This document shows positions 8,507-17,623 of a DNA stretch of 64,000 nt, piece after piece (the stretch's first letter is position 1; every line of letters begins with the position of its first letter). Position numbers and translations under genes: made by a program. This stretch comes from Polyangia bacterium. Lineage in GTDB: Bacteria > Myxococcota_A > Polyangia > Fen-1088. The stretch covers positions 1-64,000 of the forward strand of contig DATATI010000023.1 in assembly GCA_036268875.1 (NCBI GenBank), in the 5' to 3' direction. The notes under the pieces were generated by a model. The model was not told where the DNA came from. It saw nothing but the letters and a program-made list of their open reading frames with translations, and did not search any database.

Positions 8507-9790
8507 TCAGGGGGTCATTTTCGCTATCTCGCTGCCCGCCAGCAGGAAGCCGCCCGTCGCGTAAGGCGCCGTGCTGTTCGCCGAGGCGGGACCAGGTCCT
8601 CCGCCCACTGCTTGCACGTAACCCAACTGTCCGTTGGCAGCGACATGGCTGACGAGGCCGTCCCAACCTTTCTGAGCGATCGGCTGATACATCGCCTTGT
8701 CCAGGATTCCGTGGTTGACACCCCAGGCGATGCCGAACGTGAAGAAGCCGGTGCCGCTGGTCTCCGGGTTGGGATACTGGCCCAGGTTCGAAAGATTGGA
8801 CCGCCACAGACCGTCGGCGTTCTGCAGCTTCGCCAACGCGGCGGCCATGGTCTTGACGACGTTTTCGAAATCGGCGCGCTTGGGATCATCCATCGGCAGG
8901 TAATCGAGAACGCGCGCCGCGCCGGCAATCACCCAGCCGTTGCCACGCGCCCACATCATCTGGTCGTTGCCTCGGTGGTCGCGCCAGACCAGGCCGGACG
9001 CCTTGTCGGCCAGGAATCCGTACGAGCTCCAATAAAGGGTGTTCATTGTGGCGAAGTACTGTTTGTTTCCGGTAGCGGCGCCCAGCCGCGCAAACCCCGG
9101 CGGCACCATGAACAGGGCGTCTTCCCACCACCACTCGTCGCTGCCCTTTGGCGTGTTCGCCACCAGCTGGTCGAACGACGGTTTGGCGCCCATCAAGCGC
9201 ACCATGTTCGCCGGCGTGGGATCAGCCAGGTAGGCATCGAACATTGATTGCGCCGCACATTGACTGTCACCGCGCGCCCCGGCGCCCCCGTCGAGGCCCC
9301 AACTCGTTCCCGCCCAGTTCTTGACGGCGGTCATATATTTTTCGTCTTTGGTGGTGTTGTACGTCGCCATCAGTCCGGCCCAGAACGCGCCGTGAATCCA
9401 ATCTTTCGCTCCGCCCGCGGACTGCAGCTGCCAATCGGCCACCTTGCGCATCATCTGCACAACCGTTGGGTTCAGGTTGGGGTTGCCGTCGGGATTGCTG
9501 ACGACATCGGGATGGGTGTCGGCCGGCATATTGACGGCGTCCATCGTCGGAGGAACATCGTTCGACGATCCATCGGGCGCGATCACGGCGCCGCCAGTTC
9601 CGGCATCCACGGGCTCGGACCCGCCCGACCCGCTGGACCCGCCGGTGCCACTGACGGCGCCTCCCGTCCCAGTGCTACCGCCGGTTCCGTTCTGCCCGGG
9701 CGCGCTGTTGCCTCCGCAAGCGGGGACGACCAAGGAAAAAACCAGCGCCGCAGTGAACGAGCGGGCGGGGACCAATGTTCGTTTCCTCAT
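8507..9790 (-). CDS. Lipoprotein glycoside hydrolase family 105-like (unsaturated rhamnogalacturonyl hydrolase)
   Basis: A 427-residue secreted lipoprotein: signal to about residue 25 (LVFSLVVPACGG), a GTGGSTGTGG linker to about 75, then an (alpha/alpha)6-barrel. ADWQLQS, GAFWAGLMATYN, WWWEDALFMVPPGFARL and MMWARGNGWVIAGAARVL are hallmark segments of GH88/GH105. These enzymes remove the unsaturated uronic acid left by polysaccharide lyases on pectin or related glycans. GAGGAG precedes the ATG by eight bases. A perfect CG-centred palindrome lies about 130 bases upstream and may be a LacI-type operator. Related but distinct carbohydrate enzymes lie elsewhere in the window; here it appears to be a single gene. 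Confidence 0.85.
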   Translation of the reverse strand: MRKRTLVPARSFTAALVFSLVVPACGGNSAPGQNGTGGSTGTGGAVSGTGGSSGSGGSEPVDAGTGGAVIAPDGSSNDVPPTMDAVNMPADTHPDVVSNPDGNPNLNPTVVQMMRKVADWQLQSAGGAKDWIHGAFWAGLMATYNTTKDEKYMTAVKNWAGTSWGLDGGAGARGDSQCAAQSMFDAYLADPTPANMVRLMGAKPSFDQLVANTPKGSDEWWWEDALFMVPPGFARLGAATGNKQYFATMNTLYWSSYGFLADKASGLVWRDHRGNDQMMWARGNGWVIAGAARVLDYLPMDDPKRADFENVVKTMAAALAKLQNADGLWRSNLSNLGQYPNPETSGTGFFTFGIAWGVNHGILDKAMYQPIAQKGWDGLVSHVAANGQLGYVQAVGGGPGPASANSTAPYATGGFLLAGSEIAKMTP

Positions 9791-10325
9791 AGCACTGCCT
9801 CCTCGATGAGTGTGATGGCGTGATCAGATCCGACCCCCCACACCGCCCGGAACGCGAGCCGGAAATCGGCGAAATCAAGCGGACCAGTGTAAGCTGCTGT
9901 TGTCTAAACCCTGCGTGTAAAACGTTTTAATTAATACCATGAAGCGGCCCGCAGAGGGCCGCGAAGTGGGCGGCGCTGGCCGACGCGCTGAGCAGCCTTT
10001 CGGCCCACCACCGCCGCCCGATTTTTCCGTCGGAGACCGAGACGTAACCAGGCCGTCTTCCGGAGCGCCGGGGCCGCCGCCGACCGGCCTTTCTCTAGAC
10101 CGGCAGGGGAACTTCGAAGCAGAATCCGGGCGTCGGCAGAACGCGAAGCCACGACATGCCGGCCATTGAAGCAATCAGCATACCGTTCGCTGCGCGTCCC
10201 CGATACTCGGGCGAAGGCTAACTTTACAGGCGCGATCGGGACGCGTAGAAGAATCGAACGGGGCGGCCAGCGACAACCGCCACGACAGGAAAGGGAAGTC
10301 GCTCCGTCTACCGCTGTAGTGAAAC
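9791..10325. other. 535-base divergent intergenic region
   Basis: This space separates the GH105 gene (leftward) from the SulP gene (rightward). The part at 9890-9940 is AT-rich and holds the palindrome at 9918-9929 and TTAATTAA at 9927-9934. The remainder (about 9940-10300) is GC-rich with no recognisable protein in any frame. Confidence 0.6.
9918..9929. promoter_or_regulatory. Candidate LacI/GalR-type operator upstream of GH105
   Basis: TAAAACGTTTTA is a perfect 12-base palindrome centred on CG, the arrangement typical of LacI/GalR-family operators. It sits in an AT-rich island within otherwise GC-rich DNA, about 128 bases before the GH105 start. No LacI gene is present in the window, so the regulator is unknown. 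Confidence 0.45.
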
Positions 10326-12110
10326 TTGGCTCGCACCCGATACAAAGCGCTTGAAAAACCGATCCCTCTCAAGGATCTTCCGGCGGCCGCGCTGCGCGCG
10401 GTGCTTCGCGAAGGCTATTTCCGAGCCGATCTGAAGGCCGATCTCCTCGCCGGCGTCGTCGTCGGCATCGTCGCGTTGCCCCTGGCCATGGCGCTGGCCA
10501 TCGGGGTCGGCGTCGCGCCCCAGTGCGGGCTTTATACGGCGATCGTCGCCGGCTTCGTCGTCGCGGCGCTGGGCGGATCGCGGACCCAGGTGACGGGCCC
10601 GACCGCGGCCTTCATTGTCATCCTTGCTCCCATCTACACCAGGTTCGGAATGGCCGGGCTTTTCCTGTCGGGTCTTCTTGGCGGGCTGGTTCTCGTCGGA
10701 ATGGGCATCTTTCGGATGGGCCGACTGATTCAGTTCATCCCTCATCCTGTCACCACCGGCTTCACCGGAGGCATCGCCACCGTCATCGCGACCCTTCAGC
10801 TCAAAGATCTGCTTGGCCTCAGGCTCCCCAGCAATCCCGAGCACTACCTCGAGAGAGTGGCGGTCATGTTTCAGGCGAGGGGGACCGCCTCCGTGTGGGA
10901 GCTCATCGTTGGGCTCGGCACTCTGGGCATCCTGGTCTTCTTCCCGCGGATCACGCGGCGAATTCCGGCCCCCCTGGTGGCTCTCCCGTTCGCCGCCGTC
11001 ATCACCATGGTTCTTTCGCGCCTGCTCCCGGGCTTCCACGTCGCGACGATCGCCAGCCGCTTTCACACCACCGTCGGCACCCACACATTCAACGGGATCC
11101 CGGCGCTGCCTCCGCTTCCGATCATTCCGTGGCGGGCGGGCGGTCCGGGAGGCGTGCCGCTTCGTTTGGGTTTCGAGGACATTCGCGCGCTGGTGTCGGG
11201 TGCGTTCGCGGTCGCCATGCTCGGGGCCATCGAATCCCTCCTCTCGGCCGTCGTGGCCGACGGGATGGCGCGCACCAAGCACGATCCCGACGCCGAACTC
11301 ATCGCGCTGGGGGTGGGCAACTTGATCGTCCCTTTCTTCGGGGGAATTCCGGCGACAGGGGCCATCGCTCGGACCGCCACCAACGTCAGGTCGGGAGCGC
11401 GCTCTCCCTTGGCGGCGATGACCCACGCCCTCACGGTTCTCGCGGCAGTGGTGGCCCTCGCTCCCTTGCTCGGGTACCTACCGATGGCGTCTCTCGCGGC
11501 CTTGCTCCTTCTGGTCGCCTGGAACATGTCCGAGGCCAAGCACTTCATCCACACCATCCGCGTCGCGCCCAAGAGCGACGTCGCGGTGCTGCTCACTTGC
11601 TACACGCTCACCGTCGGGTTCGATATGGTCATAGGCGTTTCGGTGGGCATGGTCCTGGCCTCGTTTCTCTTCATGCGCCGCATGGCCGAGGTCACCCAAA
11701 CCCGACTCGCCGATGGCACCCATCCCGATCATCCCGGGCCGATTCCGCCAAGGGTGGTCGTCTACGAGATATCAGGGCCGTTGTTCTTCGGCGCGGCTCA
11801 GAAAGCCATGGCGGCACTGGAGATTGTCGCGGGGGAGACCAAAGCAGTGATCATCCTCATGGATGACGTCCACGTGATGGACGCGACCGGGCTCGTCGCG
11901 CTGGAGAGCGGCCTTGAACCCTTGCGAAAGCACAAATGCCTGGCGATTCTGAGCGGCGTTCGCCCGCAACCTCGTGCGCTGCTGGCAAAGGCCGAGACCG
12001 GCAAAGATGGCGGGGTGGTCTTCTGCGCAAACATCAAAGAGGCGTTTGCCCTGGCCGCGAAGCAGAGCGAATCGGAAACGCCTTCGGCGGCAGGCCAGCC
12101 GAACCGATAA
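10326..12110 (+). CDS. SulP-family anion permease with STAS domain
   Basis: A 594-residue SLC26/SulP transporter. About 10-14 hydrophobic helices fill residues 35-455; characteristic stretches are DLLAGVVVGIVALPLAMALAI, TGPTAAFIVI and IPATGAIARTATN. A cytosolic STAS domain occupies about 475-580, with its phosphate-site-like MDATGL. Members carry sulfate, bicarbonate or dicarboxylates; the substrate cannot be read from sequence. The start is uncertain: the frame opens with TTG at 10326 and no good ribosome site is evident there. The central insertion HTFNGIPALPPLPIIPW is a typical loop. The gene ends 17 bases from a convergent small gene. Confidence 0.92.
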   Translation: MARTRYKALEKPIPLKDLPAAALRAVLREGYFRADLKADLLAGVVVGIVALPLAMALAIGVGVAPQCGLYTAIVAGFVVAALGGSRTQVTGPTAAFIVILAPIYTRFGMAGLFLSGLLGGLVLVGMGIFRMGRLIQFIPHPVTTGFTGGIATVIATLQLKDLLGLRLPSNPEHYLERVAVMFQARGTASVWELIVGLGTLGILVFFPRITRRIPAPLVALPFAAVITMVLSRLLPGFHVATIASRFHTTVGTHTFNGIPALPPLPIIPWRAGGPGGVPLRLGFEDIRALVSGAFAVAMLGAIESLLSAVVADGMARTKHDPDAELIALGVGNLIVPFFGGIPATGAIARTATNVRSGARSPLAAMTHALTVLAAVVALAPLLGYLPMASLAALLLLVAWNMSEAKHFIHTIRVAPKSDVAVLLTCYTLTVGFDMVIGVSVGMVLASFLFMRRMAEVTQTRLADGTHPDHPGPIPPRVVVYEISGPLFFGAAQKAMAALEIVAGETKAVIILMDDVHVMDATGLVALESGLEPLRKHKCLAILSGVRPQPRALLAKAETGKDGGVVFCANIKEAFALAAKQSESETPSAAGQPNR

Positions 12111-12127
12111 CCTTGGCGCCCGGGCGG

Positions 12128-12331
12128 TCAGTTGAAGCGCGCCCCAGCGGGCCGGGGGACTGACGCCGAATCAAGGGACTCGCCTTCCGCCAGGCGCTGT
12201 TGCAAACGCTCGTTGACCTCCTGATTGGCGGCGACGCGCAGCCGCAGCCTGGCCGCCTCCAGTTCAGCACAAGCGCGTTCGGCGTGCATCAGCATCTCTG
12301 CGAAGGTTGGCTGGCGATACTGGTTCGGCAT
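12128..12331 (-). CDS. Small helical protein, unknown function
   Basis: A 67-residue protein starting MPNQYRQPTFAEMLMHAE. Residues 10-50 are strongly helical and Ala/Glu/Arg/Leu-rich with coiled-coil periodicity; the end is GARFN. No family is recognised. It converges on the SulP gene and stands alone. The frame continues upstream, but the ATG at 12331 gives a compact start. Confidence 0.45.
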   Translation of the reverse strand: MPNQYRQPTFAEMLMHAERACAELEAARLRLRVAANQEVNERLQQRLAEGESLDSASVPRPAGARFN

Positions 12332-12523
12332 TGATGGTCTTCGGCACAAAACGGATCGGCGCATAGCCGATCGCGGCCGCGCGAAATCTTTTCCGACCAA
12401 TCGCGCTGGTCCTTGATGGCACCGTCCGCGCCACGTTCGTGGCGGTGTCAAAGATGCGGCGGGCGCCTGGGCCCGAAAGTTGGGCTCAGACGCTGGCGTG
12501 CCAATTGCTGTCACCTCCGAGCC

Positions 12524-13912
12524 ATGTCGATCAGTCCCGGCTCCGACCCCTGGGTGGCGCACAGCTCCCTACGGTCCTCCGAACCGGCGCCGTCCTGCGC
12601 CGAACCGCCGCCGCTGGCCATGGCCGCCATGGAGTCCTTCTCGTGTCTGGCCGAACGGTGCGAAGACAGCTGCTGCCGGGACTGGATCATCCCGATCGAT
12701 CGCGAGAGCTTCGAACGCATGCGCCGGGGGATGACCGTCACCCCGGAGGGCCGCGAGCGCCTGGTACGCTTGGTGGTCGTCGGGCAGCCATCAGGCGACA
12801 CCGATCGCATGGCCGTGCTCAAGGTCAACGACCAGGGCGCCTGCACCATGCTGGGAACCGACCAACGCTGCGGGATCCAGACGGAGTTCGGCGAAGCCAC
12901 CCTGCCGACGGCGTGCTCGATTTTTCCCCGCACGGCGCTGGCCGTGGCCGGCCGGCTTGAGGTGGGCGGAGATCTCGCCTGTCCAGAAGTGAGCCGCTTG
13001 GTGCTGCTCACGAAGAACGGTCCGGACCTTGCCGACAGCCGACGCTCGCTGATGCCGCGCGCCTACGTCGGCAGGGTTGTCAACCCTGACCCCGGCGACG
13101 CCTATGCGTATCACCTGCCCGCCGTCCGCGACCGGCTGTTTCGCCTTCTCGGCCTGCCCAATCACCCACCGGGCGCGCGCCTGGTCTTCGCCGCCGACTT
13201 TGCCGAGGCGGTTGGTTCTTTCTATTACGCCAACACGCCAGAGTTCTCCGGCACCCAGAACAGATTTTCTGAACGTCGCCTGGACGAGGAGATGCGAACG
13301 GCGCTCACGGCCGACCACCAGCGATCCCTCGCCGATGACTTCACTGGTCTTCGATCAACAGGCGAGGGCACCGTGGCGATGATCGTCACCTTGCTCTCCG
13401 AGCGTCAGCGCCTGCCGCACAGCGCGCGCTTCGCGGACCTCGTCCGCGATGTCATGACTTCAATCCAGAAGGAGGTTCCGGGAGGGCCGGTCGGCATCGT
13501 CGCGTCGCCGGCAACAATGTGGCAGGTGTACGCGCGACGACGGGAGGCGGTGAATGTCCGGGCCGGGGCCCGCAGCGATCTCATATTCGGCAATTTTGCC
13601 CGACATTTTCTCCTGCGCTCGCCTCACACGGACTCGGCTACATTGAGTGAGCATCTCTACCGGCTGGCGATTCAACTGGCCGCCGTTCGTTTTCTGACCG
13701 TCACCCACCCCGACCTCGAAGCGCGTCTGGCAGCGCCGCCCGATGCGGCCGCCGACGAAGCCGTCTTGAGCCGCGTCGCCATTCATGCCATCCAAACCTT
13801 CAGCAAGGCCATCGGCCATCACCGTCAGTATCTGGACACGATCATTCATTCCAGGCGGCAGAGCGGCGGGTTCAGTTTTGGCCAACTGGTGATGCTGGCG
13901 AGATTCATTTGA
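12524..13912 (+). CDS. FliB-like (flagellin lysine-N-methylase family) Cys-cluster protein
   Basis: From ATG 12524 the product has 462 residues; an upstream ATG at 12413 adds a low-complexity Arg/Trp/Cys-rich leader that looks like a frame accident. ESFSCLAERCEDSCCRDW at about 37-54 is the Cys-rich signature of FliB and YkgJ-type proteins that bind an iron-sulfur or zinc cluster; further Cys residues occur in GTDQRCGIQ, TACSIFP and GDLACPE. FliB methylates lysines of flagellin using SAM in enteric bacteria. No flagellar gene is visible in the window, so the substrate here may differ. The FkbM methyltransferase starts 49 bases downstream on the same strand. Confidence 0.75.
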   Translation: MSISPGSDPWVAHSSLRSSEPAPSCAEPPPLAMAAMESFSCLAERCEDSCCRDWIIPIDRESFERMRRGMTVTPEGRERLVRLVVVGQPSGDTDRMAVLKVNDQGACTMLGTDQRCGIQTEFGEATLPTACSIFPRTALAVAGRLEVGGDLACPEVSRLVLLTKNGPDLADSRRSLMPRAYVGRVVNPDPGDAYAYHLPAVRDRLFRLLGLPNHPPGARLVFAADFAEAVGSFYYANTPEFSGTQNRFSERRLDEEMRTALTADHQRSLADDFTGLRSTGEGTVAMIVTLLSERQRLPHSARFADLVRDVMTSIQKEVPGGPVGIVASPATMWQVYARRREAVNVRAGARSDLIFGNFARHFLLRSPHTDSATLSEHLYRLAIQLAAVRFLTVTHPDLEARLAAPPDAAADEAVLSRVAIHAIQTFSKAIGHHRQYLDTIIHSRRQSGGFSFGQLVMLARFI

Positions 13913-13961
13913 TTGCAACAGCCTTGTCTTCGTCGGCAGTAACCGGTGCGAGCCTGCTTCA

Positions 13962-14735
13962 ATGAACGAAGCCATTGACGCTGGCGGGGTCGGTCGCCTC
14001 AAACGATGCCGATACGGGTACATGCTGTACAACCGCCATGATCTCTATATCGGCCGGTCGCTGGATCTCTACGGCGAATGGGGGCAACCCGAACTGACTC
14101 TTTTGAGCCTGCTTCTTCAGCCGGGTGACGTGGTGATCGACGTGGGCGCCAATATCGGCACCCACACTGTTTTCGTTGCGCAGAAAGTGGGGCCGGCTGG
14201 TCGGGTATTCGCCTTCGAGCCGCAGCGGATCGTCTTTCAGATGCTTTGCGCGAATGTGGCGCTGGGTGGACACAACAACGTTCACACCGTCAACGCCGGG
14301 CTTTCGCGGCAACCAGGAACGCTTTTGTTGCCCGCGCTGACTTACGACCAGGCAGCCAACTACGGCAACGTCCGCCTGTCCCGGACAAACGACGGCGAAT
14401 CGACGGCCATCATGACCCTGGATCAGATGCCCCTCGAACGGTGCCAGCTCTTGAAGATCGACGTCGAAGGAATGGAACTGGAAGTGTTGGAAGGCGGAAA
14501 GGCACTGATTGAGAGAACCAAACCGGTCGTGTACGTCGAGAACAACGATCCGAATAAATCACCGGCGTTGATTCGCCACCTGTTGGAATTGAACTATCAT
14601 TTGTTCTGGCATTTTTCCCGCTTTTATAGCCCCGCCAATTTTGCCCTGGTTACGACGTCGAGGCCTGACCGTCAAAAGGTCATCGAGTTGAGGTTGAAGC
14701 CGCCCGTCTCTTCGAACAGCTCCAGGATTTGCTGA
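13962..14735 (+). CDS. FkbM-family SAM-dependent methyltransferase, C-terminus overrunning a neighbour
   Basis: A 257-residue methyltransferase. The SAM-binding motif VIDVGANIGTHTVFVA is at about 58-73, followed by FAFEPQRIVFQML and the late motif KIDVEGMELEVLEGG, all typical of FkbM. Family members O-methylate sugars or polyketides. After YSPANFALVTTS the last roughly 20 residues are encoded antisense to the end of the convergent SGNH gene (64-base overlap). They are unlike family ends, so the original stop may have been lost. The 49-base gap to the FliB-like gene suggests cotranscription. Confidence 0.87.
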   Translation: MNEAIDAGGVGRLKRCRYGYMLYNRHDLYIGRSLDLYGEWGQPELTLLSLLLQPGDVVIDVGANIGTHTVFVAQKVGPAGRVFAFEPQRIVFQMLCANVALGGHNNVHTVNAGLSRQPGTLLLPALTYDQAANYGNVRLSRTNDGESTAIMTLDQMPLERCQLLKIDVEGMELEVLEGGKALIERTKPVVYVENNDPNKSPALIRHLLELNYHLFWHFSRFYSPANFALVTTSRPDRQKVIELRLKPPVSSNSSRIC

Positions 14736-16870
14736 CCGGCTGGCAACGTGAGGTTCGCCGTGACAGTGGTATAGGTCTGCCAGCCGCCCGTCCCTGGAAC
14801 ATTGATGGTGCCGGTCAGATTGGTTCCCGACGGCGTCTGGAGGTGAATCCGGCCAGCAGTGGTGCCCACCGCCGCCATCGCGGCCACCCGAAACGAGACC
14901 GTGCGTGTTCCGGCGGTGGCCACGTTGACGGTGTACTTCATCCATTCGCCCGCATTCGTCCAACCCACGTTAAAGCCGCCGCCGGTATCGCTGCAACTCT
15001 CGACGTCGACGCCGTCGGTGCGGTATTTCCCGCCCTGGTTCGCCACCTCGCTGTCGTGGTACGCAACGCCTTCGCCACCAAGGTCGTAGTTCTCGATCTG
15101 AATCGTGCCGGGGATCGGCGCCGGCGAGCCGCCAAACGGCGCCTCCCCCGAGGCGGCGCTGGTGAAGGTCAGAGAGTTCAGGTTATAGCCGCCGGTGTCC
15201 TGAAAGACGGTCAGCACTTGCTGGCCGGCCGGCAAGGTCGCGGTGGCGTTCACGGTGGTCCAGGTCTGCCAGCCACCGGTGCCAGGGGCGTTGACGGTTC
15301 CCGTGAGATTGGTTCCGGTCGCGTTTTGCAGGTGCAGCGAGCCGCCGGTGGCACCGACCGCTGTCGCCGAGCCCACGCGAACGCCGACCGTGTACGCCCC
15401 CGCCGTTGCCACATTGACTGAATAACGGAACCATTGCCCGCCCGTCGTCCAACCGATGTTCAAGCCGCCGCCGGTGTCGGTGGTGTTCTCCAGGTCGACG
15501 CCGTCGCTGCGATAGGCGTCGGCCGTCCCGTTGATCGACGTGACGTTGTAGGCCACGCCCTGGCCACCGGTGTCGTAGTTTTCGACCTGCACCGTGCCAG
15601 GGACGGCCGCCGCCGTGCCGCCAAACGGTCCCTCCACCGGTGGCGCGCCGCCAAAGAAGGTCAGATTCACGGCGTTGGCGATGGCTTGCAGGCCAGTGTC
15701 GTTCGGGTGCAGGTGATCGCCCGAGTCGTAGGCCGGAAGGAAGCGCGTGGGATTGGCCGGATCGTGCGTCGCCACATCCTGATCAACGACGCCGTCACAG
15801 CCGCTGCTGGCCCCGCGCACGAAGGTGTTGATCTGTCCGCGCCCGGTCTCTCCCTGCGTCGTCCAGCCGCCCGCGCCCTGGAACGGCGTCAGCGTCGAAC
15901 ATAGAAATTTTAACCCGGCCTGATGCGCGCGGGTGATGAGGCCGGAGATCGCGGTGATCAGTTGATCGCCGGTGGGCGGATTGGCCGCTCCCAGATCGTT
16001 GATGGGATCGTCGGAGAAGATCACCCACTGCACGCCCGGCTGCGCCAGCACGTCCCGGGCGAAACGGTTCGGTGCGCTGGGACCGCCGCTGTCGGCCAGC
16101 AGCCGGTTGCCGTTGATGCCTTGATTCAGCACGCCGACCACCAGGCCGGCGTTGACCAGGCGAACCGCCAGATCATTCGGCCAGCGCCGGTTCGCGTTTG
16201 CCGTCGAGGCGAACCCGTCGGTGATGGAAGCTCCCAGCGTCACCACCGCGCCGGCGGATGACGTGTTTTGCACGTCGAGATTCATCAAGAAAAAATAGCT
16301 GCCGGTGGTCCCGGCCCCCGACAGCGTCGCGCTGCCGCTGACATCTCCGGAAGCGATGTAGTTGGTCTGCGATCCTTGTCCGTGCGACGTCGCCGGTCCG
16401 GTGGCCTGCGGCAAGAAGAGACTGACCGCGACATCGGACAGCGCGGAGACCGCAAAGGCGACCGAATCGCTGACCGCCAGGCCGCCGGCCGGGATGGTCA
16501 CCTGCGACGAACCGCCGAACGTCACCACCCGGTCGCTGCTGGTGGCGATCGACGATCCGGACGTGCGCTGGGCGATGTGCACGTCTTTGATCACCACCGA
16601 TTGATTTCCGAACACGTTCGACAGCTGCACGCGCGCGGCCGAGCCAGCGATGCTGGTGTGCACGATCTGCCGCAGGGTCTGTCCACTGAAAGTGGTGCCG
16701 CTACTTTGCGGAGAGACAGCCCAGGTTCCGGTCCAGGTGGGCGCCACCCCCTGCGCGACACTGGCGAACGGGTTTGATTCCTCTGGCTGCTCGGGATCCG
16801 CTGCACACGCCGCACACAAGAATGCCATCACGAGAGCGGGGCGAAGGGTCATTCGTTGTCTCCTGGTCAT
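14672..16870 (-). CDS. Secreted SGNH/GDSL esterase with two C-terminal CBM6 domains
   Basis: A 732-residue lipoprotein (lipobox LCAAC, Cys22). Residues 45-205 form a beta-rich N-terminal domain common in this SGNH subgroup. The hydrolase block I TLGASITDG holds the nucleophile Ser215, block III appears as PINDLG, and HLHPND near 395-400 supplies Asp/His. Two tandem carbohydrate-binding CBM6 domains follow (about 425-570 and 585-732), each running from GTxQxENYDxGG through TDTGGGxNxGWT to YNLNSLTF or FNLNSMTF. This architecture fits an acetyl-xylan-type esterase acting on plant polysaccharide. A second ATG at 16852 is possible. Its 3' end overlaps the FkbM gene by 64 bases. Confidence 0.88.
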   Translation of the reverse strand: MTRRQRMTLRPALVMAFLCAACAADPEQPEESNPFASVAQGVAPTWTGTWAVSPQSSGTTFSGQTLRQIVHTSIAGSAARVQLSNVFGNQSVVIKDVHIAQRTSGSSIATSSDRVVTFGGSSQVTIPAGGLAVSDSVAFAVSALSDVAVSLFLPQATGPATSHGQGSQTNYIASGDVSGSATLSGAGTTGSYFFLMNLDVQNTSSAGAVVTLGASITDGFASTANANRRWPNDLAVRLVNAGLVVGVLNQGINGNRLLADSGGPSAPNRFARDVLAQPGVQWVIFSDDPINDLGAANPPTGDQLITAISGLITRAHQAGLKFLCSTLTPFQGAGGWTTQGETGRGQINTFVRGASSGCDGVVDQDVATHDPANPTRFLPAYDSGDHLHPNDTGLQAIANAVNLTFFGGAPPVEGPFGGTAAAVPGTVQVENYDTGGQGVAYNVTSINGTADAYRSDGVDLENTTDTGGGLNIGWTTGGQWFRYSVNVATAGAYTVGVRVGSATAVGATGGSLHLQNATGTNLTGTVNAPGTGGWQTWTTVNATATLPAGQQVLTVFQDTGGYNLNSLTFTSAASGEAPFGGSPAPIPGTIQIENYDLGGEGVAYHDSEVANQGGKYRTDGVDVESCSDTGGGFNVGWTNAGEWMKYTVNVATAGTRTVSFRVAAMAAVGTTAGRIHLQTPSGTNLTGTINVPGTGGWQTYTTVTANLTLPAGQQILELFEETGGFNLNSMTF

Positions 16871-17033
16871 GGTCCGCGCGGTCCAATCGCCCGCAGCCTG
16901 AAGAAATTTCTACTTTGCCAGAGCAACTGGCCAAACGCTATCAATGCTTTGGTCCCAAACAGGAAGGCGCCTGGGCCGCTTTGGGAGCAGCAGATCTTTT
17001 ATGAATCGCTGGTCACTTGCATAAATAGTGGCG

Positions 17034-17363
17034 TCATTTGTTGGAGACTCTGACACACAGCGATGAGAATATATCTCGGCCGACTGTGCAGTCCTGGGGG
17101 CGACCGCAGGGCGAGTTGCGAGTCAGGTCATCTAGATTGTCGAATAGATAATAGTTGACGCCGGAATCATCGTGCAGATTCAGGAATGCATAGACGTCAA
17201 CGCGAAACCGTTCAAGCCGCTCGACCACATCGGTTTGGACGGCAGTGTCAGCGCGGGCGAAATATTTTATATGCGGAGACGATGCGCGAAGAGGCGGGAG
17301 GTCGCCTTGGGCGCTACAGCCGCCGAGCGCCGCCAAAAGAGTGAGCGCAAGGGTGAAACGCAT
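17034..17363 (-). CDS. Short lipoprotein, probably a truncated peptidase-MA-like protein
   Basis: A 109-residue lipoprotein with signal LALTLLAALGGCS. The mature part (HIKYFARADTAVQTDVVERL, then FLNLHDDSGVNYYLFDN and CTVGRDIF) resembles the N-terminal part of larger myxobacterial lipoproteins whose catalytic half carries a zinc-peptidase HExxH. Nothing like that half follows; the frame ends CVRVSNK and stops at 17034. I therefore think it is a truncated relic, though it could be translated. It is divergent from the Cys-rich repeat protein. Confidence 0.55.
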   Translation of the reverse strand: MRFTLALTLLAALGGCSAQGDLPPLRASSPHIKYFARADTAVQTDVVERLERFRVDVYAFLNLHDDSGVNYYLFDNLDDLTRNSPCGRPQDCTVGRDIFSSLCVRVSNK

Positions 17364-17623
17364 GCTCCAGCAGTATAAGTCCCCTTGAACGGAGCAGCCG
17401 CTCAAGCCGGAGAGGCCATCAAGCGCCGGGCCTTCGCTCATCCTCGATCCGTGGCGGCGTGGGTGGCTGTCGCGAAATTCACCATAGCTGTGCGCCCAGC
17501 GACGGGCGGCGAGGAACGACCAAGGAACTTTTGTGGTCGGCGAACCGTCGCAATTTCGTTCAAGCGGTCTCAGCACGGCCCGTCCCGATCGGGGGCCAAA
17601 CACTAGCCTTGGAGGCTTTTTCC

